Positions 8,659 through 18,320 of a stretch of DNA of 64,000 bases are shown one piece after another. The DNA comes from Bdellovibrionales bacterium RIFOXYC1_FULL_37_79 (GTDB taxonomy: Bacteria; Bdellovibrionota; Bacteriovoracia; Bacteriovoracales; Bacteriovoracaceae), in assembly GCA_001770015.1 (NCBI GenBank), contig MEQB01000026.1:1-64000 (forward strand). The letters are read 5' to 3'. The position numbers and the translations under genes are program-made. A model generated the notes under the pieces. It had not been told where the DNA came from. It ran no database searches and was given only the letters and a program-made list of their open reading frames with translations. Each line of letters starts with the position of its first letter. The first letter of the stretch is position 1.

Positions 8659-10587
8659 TTAAAAGATCTTCTCAATCTTCAGTTTTTTTCCATCAAGGAA
8701 TAAACCATTTTCCCATGTCTTTTTATTCATCATGATAATATCATCTGCTTTATTGTGAGCATTCGCCGCTTTGGTGTGAAGTGATCGAAGGCCTCCCAAC
8801 CACCAACGCTGGTCTTCCACATAGATCATATCTTCAGCTACGGCCTTCAATTTATCCATGGTCTTACTGGAAACACTGATTACATCATCTTTCAAAGAAT
8901 CATTAAATTCCACTGCCATTTTTCCAATTTTTTTACCCACGGTTTCATTTAACCTATCTGAACCTTTATAAATTTTCTTGGCATCTTCCAGCGTACAGAT
9001 GGTGAGTCCTTTGGTTTTTTCATCACTTTCTCTGGCCGTAATCAAAGTAACAACTATACCAACTAGTGCCGTTACAATCATGCCAAACAAGGCCCTCATA
9101 TAAATGTATTTTTTAGAAAGCAGTCCAGCGCCTAAAACAAAGTTTGCAATAGGATCAATCAAAAGATCAGTCATCGCCGGTGAAAACTCCGTCGCAAAAG
9201 TTAATACCGCGCCGACCACCATAGAGATACAGGCCGCTTTTGAATTAAATCTACGCCAGAAAGCCCCAAGAAAAATGGTGGTGACTAGCGCCGGAATAAT
9301 TAACATAATCCCCTTGTAGTGAATTGACATCAGGGATCCTTCCATTCCGATAAATGAAAAAGACAGAATCAAACCGACCACCGTAAAAATGACCGACACC
9401 CATCTGGCAGCAATCAAGTAATGTCTTTCGCTGGCATTTTTCTTAATCAGAGGTTTATAGATGTCGTAGATTCCAACTGCAGCACAGGCATTAATGAGAG
9501 TATCTACCGTACTCATCAAGGCTGCCGACAACGCTGCCACCACAAAACCAAATACCAAAGCGTTCTGATGGAGGCATTCCCACACCACAATAAGAAAGGT
9601 ATGGTAGTAGTTCACAATATGAATGGGATTTAATCCTTCCAAGGCCCCACCCATGGCCGCTTGTTTTACGATGAGCGATTTAGCAATCCAGCCCACAGCG
9701 CCTACGATAATTGCTGAAAAAGGTAAGGTGAAAAGAACATTAAAGATACAGGCCTTTCTTCCTTCGTTAACTGATTTTAAGGCCAGGTAGCGCATGATAA
9801 AACCTTGATTCATAAAAGTGAAAGCAATGGAACCGGCCAAGGCCTCTCCCCAAAACAATTCGGCAGTGTTAAATTTATAATCGTTAAAAAGATGCACAAA
9901 GGGAATCCGGTGAGTAACAGGTAACCACGCCCACCATTCACCCAGTCCACCCAAGGCCACAATTCCTACGATAATGGCAATAGCTCCGGCAATATAAAGC
10001 ATGATTCCTTGTGCGAGATCTGTAAAAATAACCGCTGTTTGTCCACCAAAAGTTACATACCCACCCACGATAAGGGTCGTAAGCGGAATACTCCAGTACA
10101 TGGAAATCCCAAGCAGTCCTTCCAATGCCACACCCATGGTAAATAAGTTATAACCGATATAAAAAAGCATGTAGGCTAAAATAATCACCAAAGCGATATA
10201 TCTGGCGGTATCATTAAATCTTCTGGCAAAGTATTCCGGAATCGACCTTACCCTGGAAAAATAAATAATCGGTAACCACCCAAACATAAAAAAGGGAATA
10301 ATAAACCAGTCGTTAGTATAGGTCATCGCCGAACTAAGTCCAGTTTCCACTCCCTGCTGGGAATATTTTAAATAGGAATAAGAACCGATACCGGTAGCAA
10401 CCATGGAGGCGGCACCCAGCCACCAAGCAAAGCGCTGGCCTGAATAAAAAAAATCGTTAACGTCTTTGGAAAACTTGGTAAAAAATCCCCCAAACCAGGC
10501 AATCAAAATAAAATAGGTGAGTAAAACCATTCCAATAATGATCAAAGCAGATGGCGCAATATTAAGACCTTGAACTTGAGCTTCCAT
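8659..10587 (-). CDS. Sodium:solute symporter (SSS family), copy 2
   Basis: This 642-aa SSS-family transporter is a close paralogue of the gene at 6259-8181. The two share the same helices, the same GGQTAVIFTDLAQG motif and the same C-terminal soluble tail ending LDGKKLKIEKIF. Differences cluster at the N terminus (MEAQVQGLNIAPSA), in a few helices and in the C-terminal region around NETVGKK. It follows a small 3-TM protein by 8 nt and ends in its own terminator. As the promoter-proximal unit it is probably transcribed separately from copy 1. Its substrate is unknown, and the two copies may differ in affinity or expression. Confidence 0.9.
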   Translation of the reverse strand: MEAQVQGLNIAPSALIIIGMVLLTYFILIAWFGGFFTKFSKDVNDFFYSGQRFAWWLGAASMVATGIGSYSYLKYSQQGVETGLSSAMTYTNDWFIIPFFMFGWLPIIYFSRVRSIPEYFARRFNDTARYIALVIILAYMLFYIGYNLFTMGVALEGLLGISMYWSIPLTTLIVGGYVTFGGQTAVIFTDLAQGIMLYIAGAIAIIVGIVALGGLGEWWAWLPVTHRIPFVHLFNDYKFNTAELFWGEALAGSIAFTFMNQGFIMRYLALKSVNEGRKACIFNVLFTLPFSAIIVGAVGWIAKSLIVKQAAMGGALEGLNPIHIVNYYHTFLIVVWECLHQNALVFGFVVAALSAALMSTVDTLINACAAVGIYDIYKPLIKKNASERHYLIAARWVSVIFTVVGLILSFSFIGMEGSLMSIHYKGIMLIIPALVTTIFLGAFWRRFNSKAACISMVVGAVLTFATEFSPAMTDLLIDPIANFVLGAGLLSKKYIYMRALFGMIVTALVGIVVTLITARESDEKTKGLTICTLEDAKKIYKGSDRLNETVGKKIGKMAVEFNDSLKDDVISVSSKTMDKLKAVAEDMIYVEDQRWWLGGLRSLHTKAANAHNKADDIIMMNKKTWENGLFLDGKKLKIEKIF

Positions 10588-10595
10588 TTTTCCCC

Positions 10596-10916
10596 CTATC
10601 CTTTAACCGGCGTATTGAGTGCTAAATAGATCCACACTGCATGTCCGATGGCAAATATAAAAAAACCAGCAATCAACCATCCAAACCAAAAGGTTTCGCT
10701 GCCTCTTCCAAGTTTAATTGCTTTAGTTTTAAAAATTAAAAGTAAACCAATTAAAAAAGTCACCAGGCCAAAACCATATTGGTAGAGGTAGCTGGCCCAA
10801 GGATCGCTGGCATCAAAATAGCTTAAAATAAATCTAGGGAAAAAATAAGTGAAGACTAAAACCACCACAACTAAAACGGGAATGAGAGCTTTGTTTTTAC
10901 ATTGACAGGGTTCCAT
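10596..10916 (-). CDS. Small 3-TM membrane protein paired with symporter, copy 2
   Basis: This 106-aa protein is a paralogue of the product of 8190-8510. It begins MEPCQCKNKAL, has three hydrophobic helices, contains the same FDASDPWASY loop and ends LALNTPVKG. I place the start at 10916 because AAAGGAG lies just upstream and the N terminus then aligns with the paralogue; an open extension to 10982 has no such support. It precedes the symporter by 8 nt. The N-terminal CxC is kept in both copies. Function is unknown beyond likely association with the transporter. Confidence 0.8.
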   Translation of the reverse strand: MEPCQCKNKALIPVLVVVVLVFTYFFPRFILSYFDASDPWASYLYQYGFGLVTFLIGLLLIFKTKAIKLGRGSETFWFGWLIAGFFIFAIGHAVWIYLALNTPVKG

Positions 10917-11058
10917 AAAAAAAACTCCTTTCGTAATTAATATTGGGGCGATAATCATTGAAATCTTGTGCGCCGTCAACAAATATTCTGGGATATTATT
11001 TGAACAAAATCCTCACTGAAAATCTCAGATTTTATGCGTAACTAAAACGTATTGGAAA

Positions 11059-11550
11059 TTATTTTAGCAAGCAACATTTTTTATATTTCTTGCCGCTACC
11101 GCAATGACATGGATCATTTCGTCCAACTTTTGGTTCTGAGCGGATCACTTGCTCTCTCACAATTTTTCCATCCATAAAAAACCATTTATCATCAATTTTT
11201 TGAAACTGGGCCACCTCATGATGGGTATTTTTTACGCCACCGGCTTCATAGTGAGCCTTAAATTCCACGGTTCCTTTTTTATCATTTTCAGTGCCAGCTT
11301 TAGTGGAAATGACCTCAAGTCCCAGCCATTTGGAATTTTTTGACCATTGGTCGGCTTCCTGTGCATTAAATTCATTAATTTCATCCGGATTAAAAGTCTT
11401 TCGTAGATAATCAATGGTGTTTTTTGCAAAAGATGTATATCGCGCACGCATGACCGCTTCCGCAGTAGGTGCCTCTTTTTTCCCGACAATATATGGTTCA
11501 CAACAAGAAGCATAGGATTTATCACTATTACAGGGACATTTTTCGGCCAT
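11059..11550 (-). CDS. YchJ-like SEC-C motif protein
   Basis: This 163-aa protein belongs to the YchJ/UPF0225 type. The N terminus [17 protein letters not shown] is an SEC-C-like cysteine cluster. The middle (about 30-135) is an NTF2-like domain with the typical [13 protein letters not shown]-like sequence, here [13 protein letters not shown]. The end is a canonical SEC-C zinc motif ([16 protein letters not shown]). It lies 9 nt before the stop-proximal end of the methyltransferase gene in the same direction, so the two may be cotranscribed. The exact role of the family is unknown; SEC-C modules bind zinc. Confidence 0.9.
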   Translation of the reverse strand: MAEKCPCNSDKSYASCCEPYIVGKKEAPTAEAVMRARYTSFAKNTIDYLRKTFNPDEINEFNAQEADQWSKNSKWLGLEVISTKAGTENDKKGTVEFKAHYEAGGVKNTHHEVAQFQKIDDKWFFMDGKIVREQVIRSEPKVGRNDPCHCGSGKKYKKCCLLK

Positions 11551-11559
11551 AAACTCACC

Positions 11560-12243
11560 TCAAAATCTAAAAATGAATTCAGTAAAGGGACTATTGGTTT
11601 CATCAAAATGTACCTTACTTTCCAGCAGTCGGCCAGATACAAAAGTAAAATGTTTTTTTAAAAGTTTATGATAACGGGTCTTGCTCCTGCGCAAGGCATA
11701 TTCATCAAAAAATTCGAGATCTTTAATTTGCTTGTCAAGCTCACGGTTGGTAGGCGCTGAAAAATATAAAAATTTCACTTTTTTTGCCATCATGGGAAGA
11801 ACTGCATTGATCTCATCATCCGAGAGGTATTGAAAAACTGAAGTACAAATTCCCAGATCAAAAACTTTTTGTGATTTGGCCCTTTTTTTTGCCCACGTCA
11901 ACAGATCAATGGATTCGATTTTTAAATTGATATTTTCCGTCACCCTTAATTTAATTTTGGAATTCACAATATCAAACATATAGATCGAAGGTTCGATCCC
12001 GTAGGCCCGCTTCGGTAGAAAGGTGGCAAGCATCTCGCGAAACAAAAGCCCCATCCCAAAACCAAAATCACAGATACTCTCCACTTCAAAAAAATCCAAT
12101 TCAAATAAATATTTTAAATAATTGGCATGTTCCCGGACGTTCCCCACCCCGTCAATACTGGCCGGATCTGCATAGTTTTTTTCCCAGTATATTGGATGAA
12201 AGCCCTTTGCTCCATTAACAATGTTGTGCTTATTTTTTTTCAT
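11560..12243 (-). CDS. SAM-dependent methyltransferase-like protein
   Basis: This 227-aa soluble protein has a class I methyltransferase look. Motif I is ICDFGFGMG (about residue 60), followed by an acidic strand end at YGIEPSIYMFD and a motif IV-like segment FDLGICTSVFQYL. These match SAM-binding Rossmann folds, but no substrate-specific signature is visible. It is transcribed divergently from the gene at 12420 and is followed by the YchJ-like gene. The intergenic region 12244-12419 is AT-rich and should hold both promoters. Confidence 0.7.
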   Translation of the reverse strand: MKKNKHNIVNGAKGFHPIYWEKNYADPASIDGVGNVREHANYLKYLFELDFFEVESICDFGFGMGLLFREMLATFLPKRAYGIEPSIYMFDIVNSKIKLRVTENINLKIESIDLLTWAKKRAKSQKVFDLGICTSVFQYLSDDEINAVLPMMAKKVKFLYFSAPTNRELDKQIKDLEFFDEYALRRSKTRYHKLLKKHFTFVSGRLLESKVHFDETNSPFTEFIFRF

Positions 12244-12419
12244 TTTTTACTTCTATATTAATATCGGGCCAAATCTATTACAAATCCATCTGCGTGACAA
12301 ATAAGGATAGCCCCGAATCTTATAAAAAACATGATTTTATTGACCTAACATTTGTTTTATAAATAAAACTTGATTTTTTAACTAATCATCCGATCAAGTT
12401 TAACAGGAATAAATATTTT

Positions 12420-13169
12420 ATGAGCATCAGCGAACGCCTCCATACCCGAAAAATCTTCAAAGGCATTTTTGAATACTTTGAGGGTGATCGCATGTACGCC
12501 CAAGAAACTTTTGATGTCTATAAGGATACCAGCCTTTACGACATGTTCTTTATTTCCGAAATGCTAGGAAGAACCAAAACCGGGGAAATGCTTAAAACCC
12601 AGGTATATTATGAAATCAATAAAAATTGGACCCCCACCAAAGTGGTCGTGGAAAAATTCCTAGGTTCCAAGTCGGCCAAAGAAAGCTATGTATTCAACAA
12701 TCAAAACAGTTCTATAACTTACGAGTTTAAATCAAAGCATCTGGTCAACACCCATACCATGAATACCGGCCCTAAATTTCATATCACCACACCCACGGCG
12801 GCCACCAGCATGCTTTTTATCCAGACCAAAAAATTCGACACTACTGCCAGTAACGAATGTGCGGTTATTGCCTGTGAAAACCAGTGGAGATTTAGAAGCG
12901 AACCGGTGGTAAAAAGTGTTTTTTTAGAAAGAATTTCGCTGACTGCGGAAGCCTTAAGTCTCAATAAAAGTGTGGTGCAGGCCACTCATTATAAAATTCA
13001 TAATGCCAGAAACACGGATTTTAATAAAAAAAAGAAAAAGGCAGATGATGTTGAACCGCTGCCTCCGGTGGATGTCTATTTAAGCCCCCATGCGTCCATA
13101 CCTTACTTGATTCAATCGCCAGAAATGAAAATTCAAATCAAAACTCTTAACAATCTTGAGCAAGAATAA
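12420..13169 (+). CDS. Hypothetical protein, 249 aa
   Basis: I do not recognise this protein. It has no signal peptide or membrane helix. It is predicted to be largely beta-strand, with alternating short strands such as EMLKTQVYYEIN and SSITYEFKSKHLV, and it has a lysine-rich loop FNKKKKKADD near residue 205. The overall pattern recalls a lipid- or polysaccharide-binding beta barrel, but no motif supports a function. It stands alone on the plus strand, divergent from the methyltransferase gene and convergent with the helicase gene 15 nt downstream. The start ATG at 12420 follows an AAC-AGGAATAAAT segment that can act as a ribosome-binding site. Confidence 0.65.
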   Translation: MSISERLHTRKIFKGIFEYFEGDRMYAQETFDVYKDTSLYDMFFISEMLGRTKTGEMLKTQVYYEINKNWTPTKVVVEKFLGSKSAKESYVFNNQNSSITYEFKSKHLVNTHTMNTGPKFHITTPTAATSMLFIQTKKFDTTASNECAVIACENQWRFRSEPVVKSVFLERISLTAEALSLNKSVVQATHYKIHNARNTDFNKKKKKADDVEPLPPVDVYLSPHASIPYLIQSPEMKIQIKTLNNLEQE

Positions 13170-13184
13170 TCTCATGCTTAAAAT

Positions 13185-16076
13185 TTAGTTTTCCGGTTTG
13201 ATAAAAGCTTTCACATTGGCACAGGCATCGGAAAGATTCGTGCGGTTGATAACATAGGGTTGCATCAGTTTGGTAAATTTGTCAAAGGTGGCCTTTTTCC
13301 AGGTTTTGATTCGGGCATCCACAATAATAACTCCGCCAAAATCCTGATCAGTGCGCAGCAACCTGCCCAGTTTTTGGTGTAGGGACCTTGATCGATGGGA
13401 CAAATAATAATCTGTAAATTCATTCCCTATGGATTTTTCAAAAAAATCCCTTCTTTTATCAATCACTAACTCTTGTCTTAAATCGGGAATTTTATCCACA
13501 AAAATAAATTGTAAGGTATCTCCCGGAATGTCTATCCCTTCACCAAAAGATTCCATGCCAAGCAAAATACCCATCTGGCTTTTTTTGAATTCTTCCACCA
13601 CAAAATTTCCCATATCCTGGATAAAAAGCGGAATTTCCCCTTCAAACTCGCTAAGCATGATTTCCCTGGCCGCTTCAAATCTGGTACGGGCCGAAAACAG
13701 CAGCAAGCTTCTGCCATTAATATCCCGGATCAGCTTAATGATAGGGGTAAGGACCACTTTAACAAAATCTTTTTGATAAAAGTTAGGTACATCATCACAC
13801 ACAAAAATTTTGGTTTTATTTTCATAATCATAGACTGCCGGAAGATAGAAACCGGTTTTAAATCGCTTTTCCGGTTTTAAATAGAGATAACCAGTGGCCC
13901 ATTCAATGCCCTTGCTCCCGCTATCCCCACTAGAATTTCCAAGGGTGGCCGAAGTCATCACCACACTGGCAGTGGGTGCCAGCAGTTGATCATGCACAAT
14001 TTTTCCAATATTGATCGGCACTACCAGGAATTCATAACCATACTCCTCGTGAAAGCGGATTGACTTGGAAAATTCTTCATTATCGCTTAGCAGTTGGGAA
14101 AAACTAACCACATGGTCTTCAAGCGGGCCTACAAATTTTTCAAAACGGGTAAAGGCCAGAACTTCTCTTTCATCGTCCAATTGATCAACAGACCATTTAT
14201 TAACATAAGGAATAAGAATTTTATAAATATCTTTAAAACTCATAAGCAGCGTTTCCATATGGTTTCTTATGCCGATGGACAGGCTGTCTTGATCTTTGGG
14301 TGAAATCATCAAAGCTTCGTTCCAATATAAATCTGTATAACGGGGCCTGATTTTGAAATATTTTTCAATTAATTCTTCCAAATCAGTTAAGTGGTCATTT
14401 AGCTGGGCAGCTTGCTCTTGAATCTTGGTCTTTAAATCGTTAATGAGTGCGGTCGATTCCCCCACCCGTTCTTCTTTCCTCGCCAGCAAATAAAAAAGCG
14501 CCCCGATTCCTTGCAAATTTTCCAAAGACATTTTAATTTGTAAAAGAGAGTCTTTGGTAATTTCGAGAGTATAGGCCTTGGTGGCTTCATTTTCAATTTT
14601 ATGGGCCTCATCCACAATAATATTCGCTGGACGAGTAAACGCTTTAGGCCAGGTGAACATCAGCGCATGGTTACCAATAATGATGGAGGCTTCCTTGGCC
14701 TCCTTAAGCCCTTGCATATAGGAGCATTCGGCGGCAAATGGACATTTCCAACCGCCACAAGAACGAAAATCAACCAGAATTTCTCGCTCTAGTTTAGAAG
14801 CTTTTTTAAAGGATCTTTTTAAAACGTAAGGAAAATTATCCCTGGTACAGATATCATCACTGAAAGCCACCGAGTTATGATAAAAAATAAGATCAAAATA
14901 CATTTTAAGATAATTTTCCTCAAAATCGTTGCTCATATTAAAGAGATCTTGTTCATTCAAGGTCTGTCTGAAAATCAGCTCACAATAATGATTGCCTGAC
15001 CCTACCAATTGTTTAATTCTTAGCTCATGTTTTAAAGGGCCCAAAATCCTTTTAATCAGAGGTACATCTTTTTTCATAATCTGATGTTGCAAGGTTTTGG
15101 TTCCAGTGGAAATTAAAATCTGATTATCTTCATGATTGAGTGAATAGAGCAAACTGGGTAATAAATAGCCAAAAGTCTTACCTGTACCAGTGGGGGCCTG
15201 CACCAAACAGTGAATTTTATTTTTAAAAGATTGCCCGACTTTATGGGCCAATTCCATCTGGGTTTGTCTGAATTGATAGGAAGGAATAATTTTGCGAATT
15301 TCCTCTTCATTTTGTAAGATCTCTTTAATGTTTTCGCCGCTAAACTCTTTTTTAAATGAAGTGATCCCAACTTGAGCTAGTTCATCTTGCTTGACCAAAT
15401 GGCCAATTTCATCCAATTTTTCCTGTAAATCAAAATCGATCTGCCCAGCAATTTCCTCCAGCTGTTCATGGGATAAACAAAAAAAGTGATAGTACCAATA
15501 ATCCTCTAGCTGATATGTTAAAAACAAATCAAAAATTCTTTGATGAAGCCCCTGATCTTGTTTCACCAGCGCCGTCGCAATCAATAAAACTTTTAAAAGA
15601 TCTAGCGAATCCTCATATCCCCTATGAACTTCCGTCTTGCGCAACTGCCACTGGGTAATAAAACTTTCTAGATTAAAAACGCTTCTTCCTGGCATAAGCA
15701 AGGCCAGATAAAAGATACTATCTTCGTAGGATTCCCTTTTATAATCTCCGGCAATTTTATCAAAATATTCTTTTAAAAAACCTTTTTCAAAGTCCGCATT
15801 ATGTGCCAGTAAAGCACAGCCCATCAAATCAAGTACCTCTTTGGAAACACTTTCCCAAGGTGGAGCATCACTGATCATTTTGGTAGTGATCCCAGTCAGT
15901 TTTTGAATAAAATGACTCAACTTATACTCATAGCGGACCAGTGATGAAAATTCCCGTACGAGTCTTGTTCCTTCAAACTCCAAAAAACCCACATCGATAA
16001 TAGAATCCTTGGAAGGATCAATCCCGGAAGTTTCAATATCTATTAAGGCCCACCGGCCGAGTTTCGAATCACTCAT
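13185..16076 (-). CDS. dinG: DnaQ-type exonuclease fused to DinG-type helicase
   Basis: This 963-aa protein has a DEDDh 3'-5' exonuclease domain at residues 1-170 (LIDIETSG for Exo I, LLAHNADFE for Exo II, HRGYEDSLD for Exo III). A superfamily 2 XPD/DinG helicase follows, with Walker A APTGTGKT near 293 and the DEAH box IIVDEAHK near 488. Four cysteines lie between the boxes (NHYCEL, DICTRD and SCGGWKCPFAAEC), compatible with an Fe-S cluster. Late motifs include GMESFGEGIDIPG and QKLGRLLR. The architecture resembles Gram-positive DinG, which usually lacks the Fe-S cysteines. Its start overlaps the yebC stop by 4 nt, implying coupling. Confidence 0.9.
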   Translation of the reverse strand: MSDSKLGRWALIDIETSGIDPSKDSIIDVGFLEFEGTRLVREFSSLVRYEYKLSHFIQKLTGITTKMISDAPPWESVSKEVLDLMGCALLAHNADFEKGFLKEYFDKIAGDYKRESYEDSIFYLALLMPGRSVFNLESFITQWQLRKTEVHRGYEDSLDLLKVLLIATALVKQDQGLHQRIFDLFLTYQLEDYWYYHFFCLSHEQLEEIAGQIDFDLQEKLDEIGHLVKQDELAQVGITSFKKEFSGENIKEILQNEEEIRKIIPSYQFRQTQMELAHKVGQSFKNKIHCLVQAPTGTGKTFGYLLPSLLYSLNHEDNQILISTGTKTLQHQIMKKDVPLIKRILGPLKHELRIKQLVGSGNHYCELIFRQTLNEQDLFNMSNDFEENYLKMYFDLIFYHNSVAFSDDICTRDNFPYVLKRSFKKASKLEREILVDFRSCGGWKCPFAAECSYMQGLKEAKEASIIIGNHALMFTWPKAFTRPANIIVDEAHKIENEATKAYTLEITKDSLLQIKMSLENLQGIGALFYLLARKEERVGESTALINDLKTKIQEQAAQLNDHLTDLEELIEKYFKIRPRYTDLYWNEALMISPKDQDSLSIGIRNHMETLLMSFKDIYKILIPYVNKWSVDQLDDEREVLAFTRFEKFVGPLEDHVVSFSQLLSDNEEFSKSIRFHEEYGYEFLVVPINIGKIVHDQLLAPTASVVMTSATLGNSSGDSGSKGIEWATGYLYLKPEKRFKTGFYLPAVYDYENKTKIFVCDDVPNFYQKDFVKVVLTPIIKLIRDINGRSLLLFSARTRFEAAREIMLSEFEGEIPLFIQDMGNFVVEEFKKSQMGILLGMESFGEGIDIPGDTLQFIFVDKIPDLRQELVIDKRRDFFEKSIGNEFTDYYLSHRSRSLHQKLGRLLRTDQDFGGVIIVDARIKTWKKATFDKFTKLMQPYVINRTNLSDACANVKAFIKPEN

Positions 16077-16819
16077 CCCATTTTATTTAAAAGTTCTTCA
16101 TCAAACTCGACGTTGTGATAAACTTTTTGAACATCATCATCATCTTCCAAAACCTCCAAAAGCTTCATAAACTTCATAAAGGCTTCTTCATCCAATTTTT
16201 TAGTTTCTGTGCAAATACGCTGCAAGCCAGATTCCTGGGGAGTAATATTAAGATCCTGTAATTTTTTTTGAACGCTGCCAAAATCATCCATCGCCGTAGT
16301 CACCGTAACAATACCATCTTCATTTTGAACATCCTCGGCACCCGCATCAATCATTTCCAAAGTAAATTGATCCTCTTCCATTTCAAGATTTTCAATAGTG
16401 AAAATACCTTTACGAAGAAATAAAAACTGCAGGCAACCATCCTTGCCCATATTTCCACCATATTTGTTAAAGTAACTGCGAATGTTACCAATCGTCCGCA
16501 CCCGGTTATCAGTGGCACAATCGATAAAAAAGGCCACACCGTTGGGGCCAAAGGCTTCATAAGCAATTTCTTGAAAGTCTTCTCCACCGACCCCGGCTGC
16601 TTTCTTGATGGCACGCTCGACCGTGTCTTTGGGCATATTTTGAGCACGGGCATTTTGAACTGCAGCACGTAGTCTCGGGTTGGCATCGGGATCAGGGCCA
16701 CCACCAGTTTTAACGGCAACACTTAGTTCTTTAATTAGTTTACTGAAGATCTTCCCTCTTCTCGCATCAGCTGCACCTTTTTTGTGCATAATATTTTTCC
16801 ACTTACTATGCCCTGACAT
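16073..16819 (-). CDS. yebC: YebC/PmpR family protein
   Basis: This 248-aa member of the YebC/TACO1 family begins SGHSKWKNIMHKKGAADARRGKIF and continues with the GGGPDPDANPRLR segment, both diagnostic. Family members act as transcriptional regulators or as ribosome-associated translation factors for proline-rich stretches, depending on the subtype. Length is typical. A AAGGAG-like site sits upstream of the ATG at 16819. It overlaps the downstream helicase gene by 4 nt. The family is often found next to ruvC, which is not the case here. Confidence 0.95.
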   Translation of the reverse strand: MSGHSKWKNIMHKKGAADARRGKIFSKLIKELSVAVKTGGGPDPDANPRLRAAVQNARAQNMPKDTVERAIKKAAGVGGEDFQEIAYEAFGPNGVAFFIDCATDNRVRTIGNIRSYFNKYGGNMGKDGCLQFLFLRKGIFTIENLEMEEDQFTLEMIDAGAEDVQNEDGIVTVTTAMDDFGSVQKKLQDLNITPQESGLQRICTETKKLDEEAFMKFMKLLEVLEDDDDVQKVYHNVEFDEELLNKMG

Positions 16820-16875
16820 TTAAAAACTCCTTAAAAATATTTGTTCAATTTTATATCCTAAAAAATCTGGGTTGA

Positions 16876-18228
16876 CTATTTAAACGGCTGGTAACGCTGT
16901 ACATAAGTCTTGATATTTTGATATTTTTTCACCGCTATTATGACCAGTCCCAGGACCAAAAAAAGTTGCCCAAAATAATTCATCAAATAATAAGCTCCGT
17001 AGCTGATCCCTCGAACGATCAGACGGGCCTGTTCATTTTGATAGATCATTTTGGCATATTTGGGCGAGTACATATAATATAATCCCACTATTTTTTTACC
17101 AAGGATATTGGTAAGTAAAAATTCATCCCGAAAATTTCTAAAATAATCGGTAACAAAATGTTCCTCACCAAAGCCGGCCGTCATGATAAAACAGGCCTGT
17201 TTTTCCAACAAGACTTCAATTTTTTCGGGTGATTCATATTCCGCATTGGAAAGATGGCTAACAAATTGATACTTATTCATCAAGGCCAAGGCCAAATTAT
17301 AATTATTAGGTCCCTCTTCTGTCCGATTCTCCAGTCCGGTAATATTCAAATACCCTTCTTTCACTATATCAACTTCCTGCTGGACAATAACATCTGGCAC
17401 ACCCATAGCGCCCTGATAAGTCTCATCAGCGTGCGGATTCTCATCGGGCCATTTTATAACCAGGGTTTTATAAGCTTCCTCCGATCCCATCTCTGTTACT
17501 GTATTACCACCTTCAAAAAGGGCCTTCAATCTTCCATCACCTTTTTTAAGATCGACTAAAGTGATCCGATTGGTCGGCAGTTTCGCACTAAAATAAAAAT
17601 TATAATAAGCGGCCTTTTCTCCATATTTACTGGGCAACACCGTGACCCCATCCGCTAAATTACCCAGATCATAATCCGGTGCCAAAAAAAAGAATACACT
17701 CACCGTGAACTTGCTCTCGGTCACAGGATTATTAATATTGGCCTTCTCTAATAAATAATCAACATTAAGATTAAAGGTATAAGAGGCGCTGGCATTGTTA
17801 GTTACAAACTTATCTGCATGGGGGCTCCCTACCACCACCCAAGTCGATTCATTGTTTCTTTTGACAGACGCAAATAAATAATAATTGGTAGAATCCGATT
17901 TATAAGCTTCCAAACTGACTTTAACATAAGTGTTGGCCGGATTGGCCAAATCGGGGATCAATAAATTTTTAGGAGCAGGAAACCTGACATAATCGACTTC
18001 CCCTACCCCCGTATGGGCCGCAATATAAACTTTTTGGGGACGGGTGGTGCTATTGGGTTTTTGCGAGGAAGTTCTTTCGGTGATCATCAAATTATCATTA
18101 TCAACCACCGACGTTCCAACCCGGATAGTTGGATCAATCTTATCCGTTCCGTTTGGCGTGACGATTTCGCCAAACGCTCGGGATAAAAACCATAGACAGG
18201 TAAAAAACACGATTACAGATTTTGACAT
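16876..18228 (-). CDS. Exported single-pass membrane protein, 450 aa
   Basis: I do not recognise this protein. An N-terminal signal peptide (about 1-20, ending SRAFGE) is followed by a long extracytoplasmic region. That region has beta-rich stretches at about 50-200 and an acidic middle (WPDENPHADETYQG). One C-terminal membrane helix (about 415-435) and a basic tail complete it. The topology suggests a periplasmic sensor or surface protein anchored at the C terminus. The ATG at 18228 has AAAGGAT upstream. It lies between yebC and a receiver protein on the same strand with gaps of about 57 and 92 nt, so operon membership is uncertain. Confidence 0.7.
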   Translation of the reverse strand: MSKSVIVFFTCLWFLSRAFGEIVTPNGTDKIDPTIRVGTSVVDNDNLMITERTSSQKPNSTTRPQKVYIAAHTGVGEVDYVRFPAPKNLLIPDLANPANTYVKVSLEAYKSDSTNYYLFASVKRNNESTWVVVGSPHADKFVTNNASASYTFNLNVDYLLEKANINNPVTESKFTVSVFFFLAPDYDLGNLADGVTVLPSKYGEKAAYYNFYFSAKLPTNRITLVDLKKGDGRLKALFEGGNTVTEMGSEEAYKTLVIKWPDENPHADETYQGAMGVPDVIVQQEVDIVKEGYLNITGLENRTEEGPNNYNLALALMNKYQFVSHLSNAEYESPEKIEVLLEKQACFIMTAGFGEEHFVTDYFRNFRDEFLLTNILGKKIVGLYYMYSPKYAKMIYQNEQARLIVRGISYGAYYLMNYFGQLFLVLGLVIIAVKKYQNIKTYVQRYQPFK

Positions 18229-18320
18229 ATTAAATCCTTTGGGCGAATTATCTCAATACCCAAGACGATCCGTCAATTATCAATTAATCTCAATTTCAAC
18301 ATGTTTTTTTGAATATCAAT

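Noticed and set aside
11232-11642. 136-codon frame overlapping the YchJ-like gene
   Set aside because: Same strand but another frame over a gene with clear SEC-C motifs; it is a shadow.
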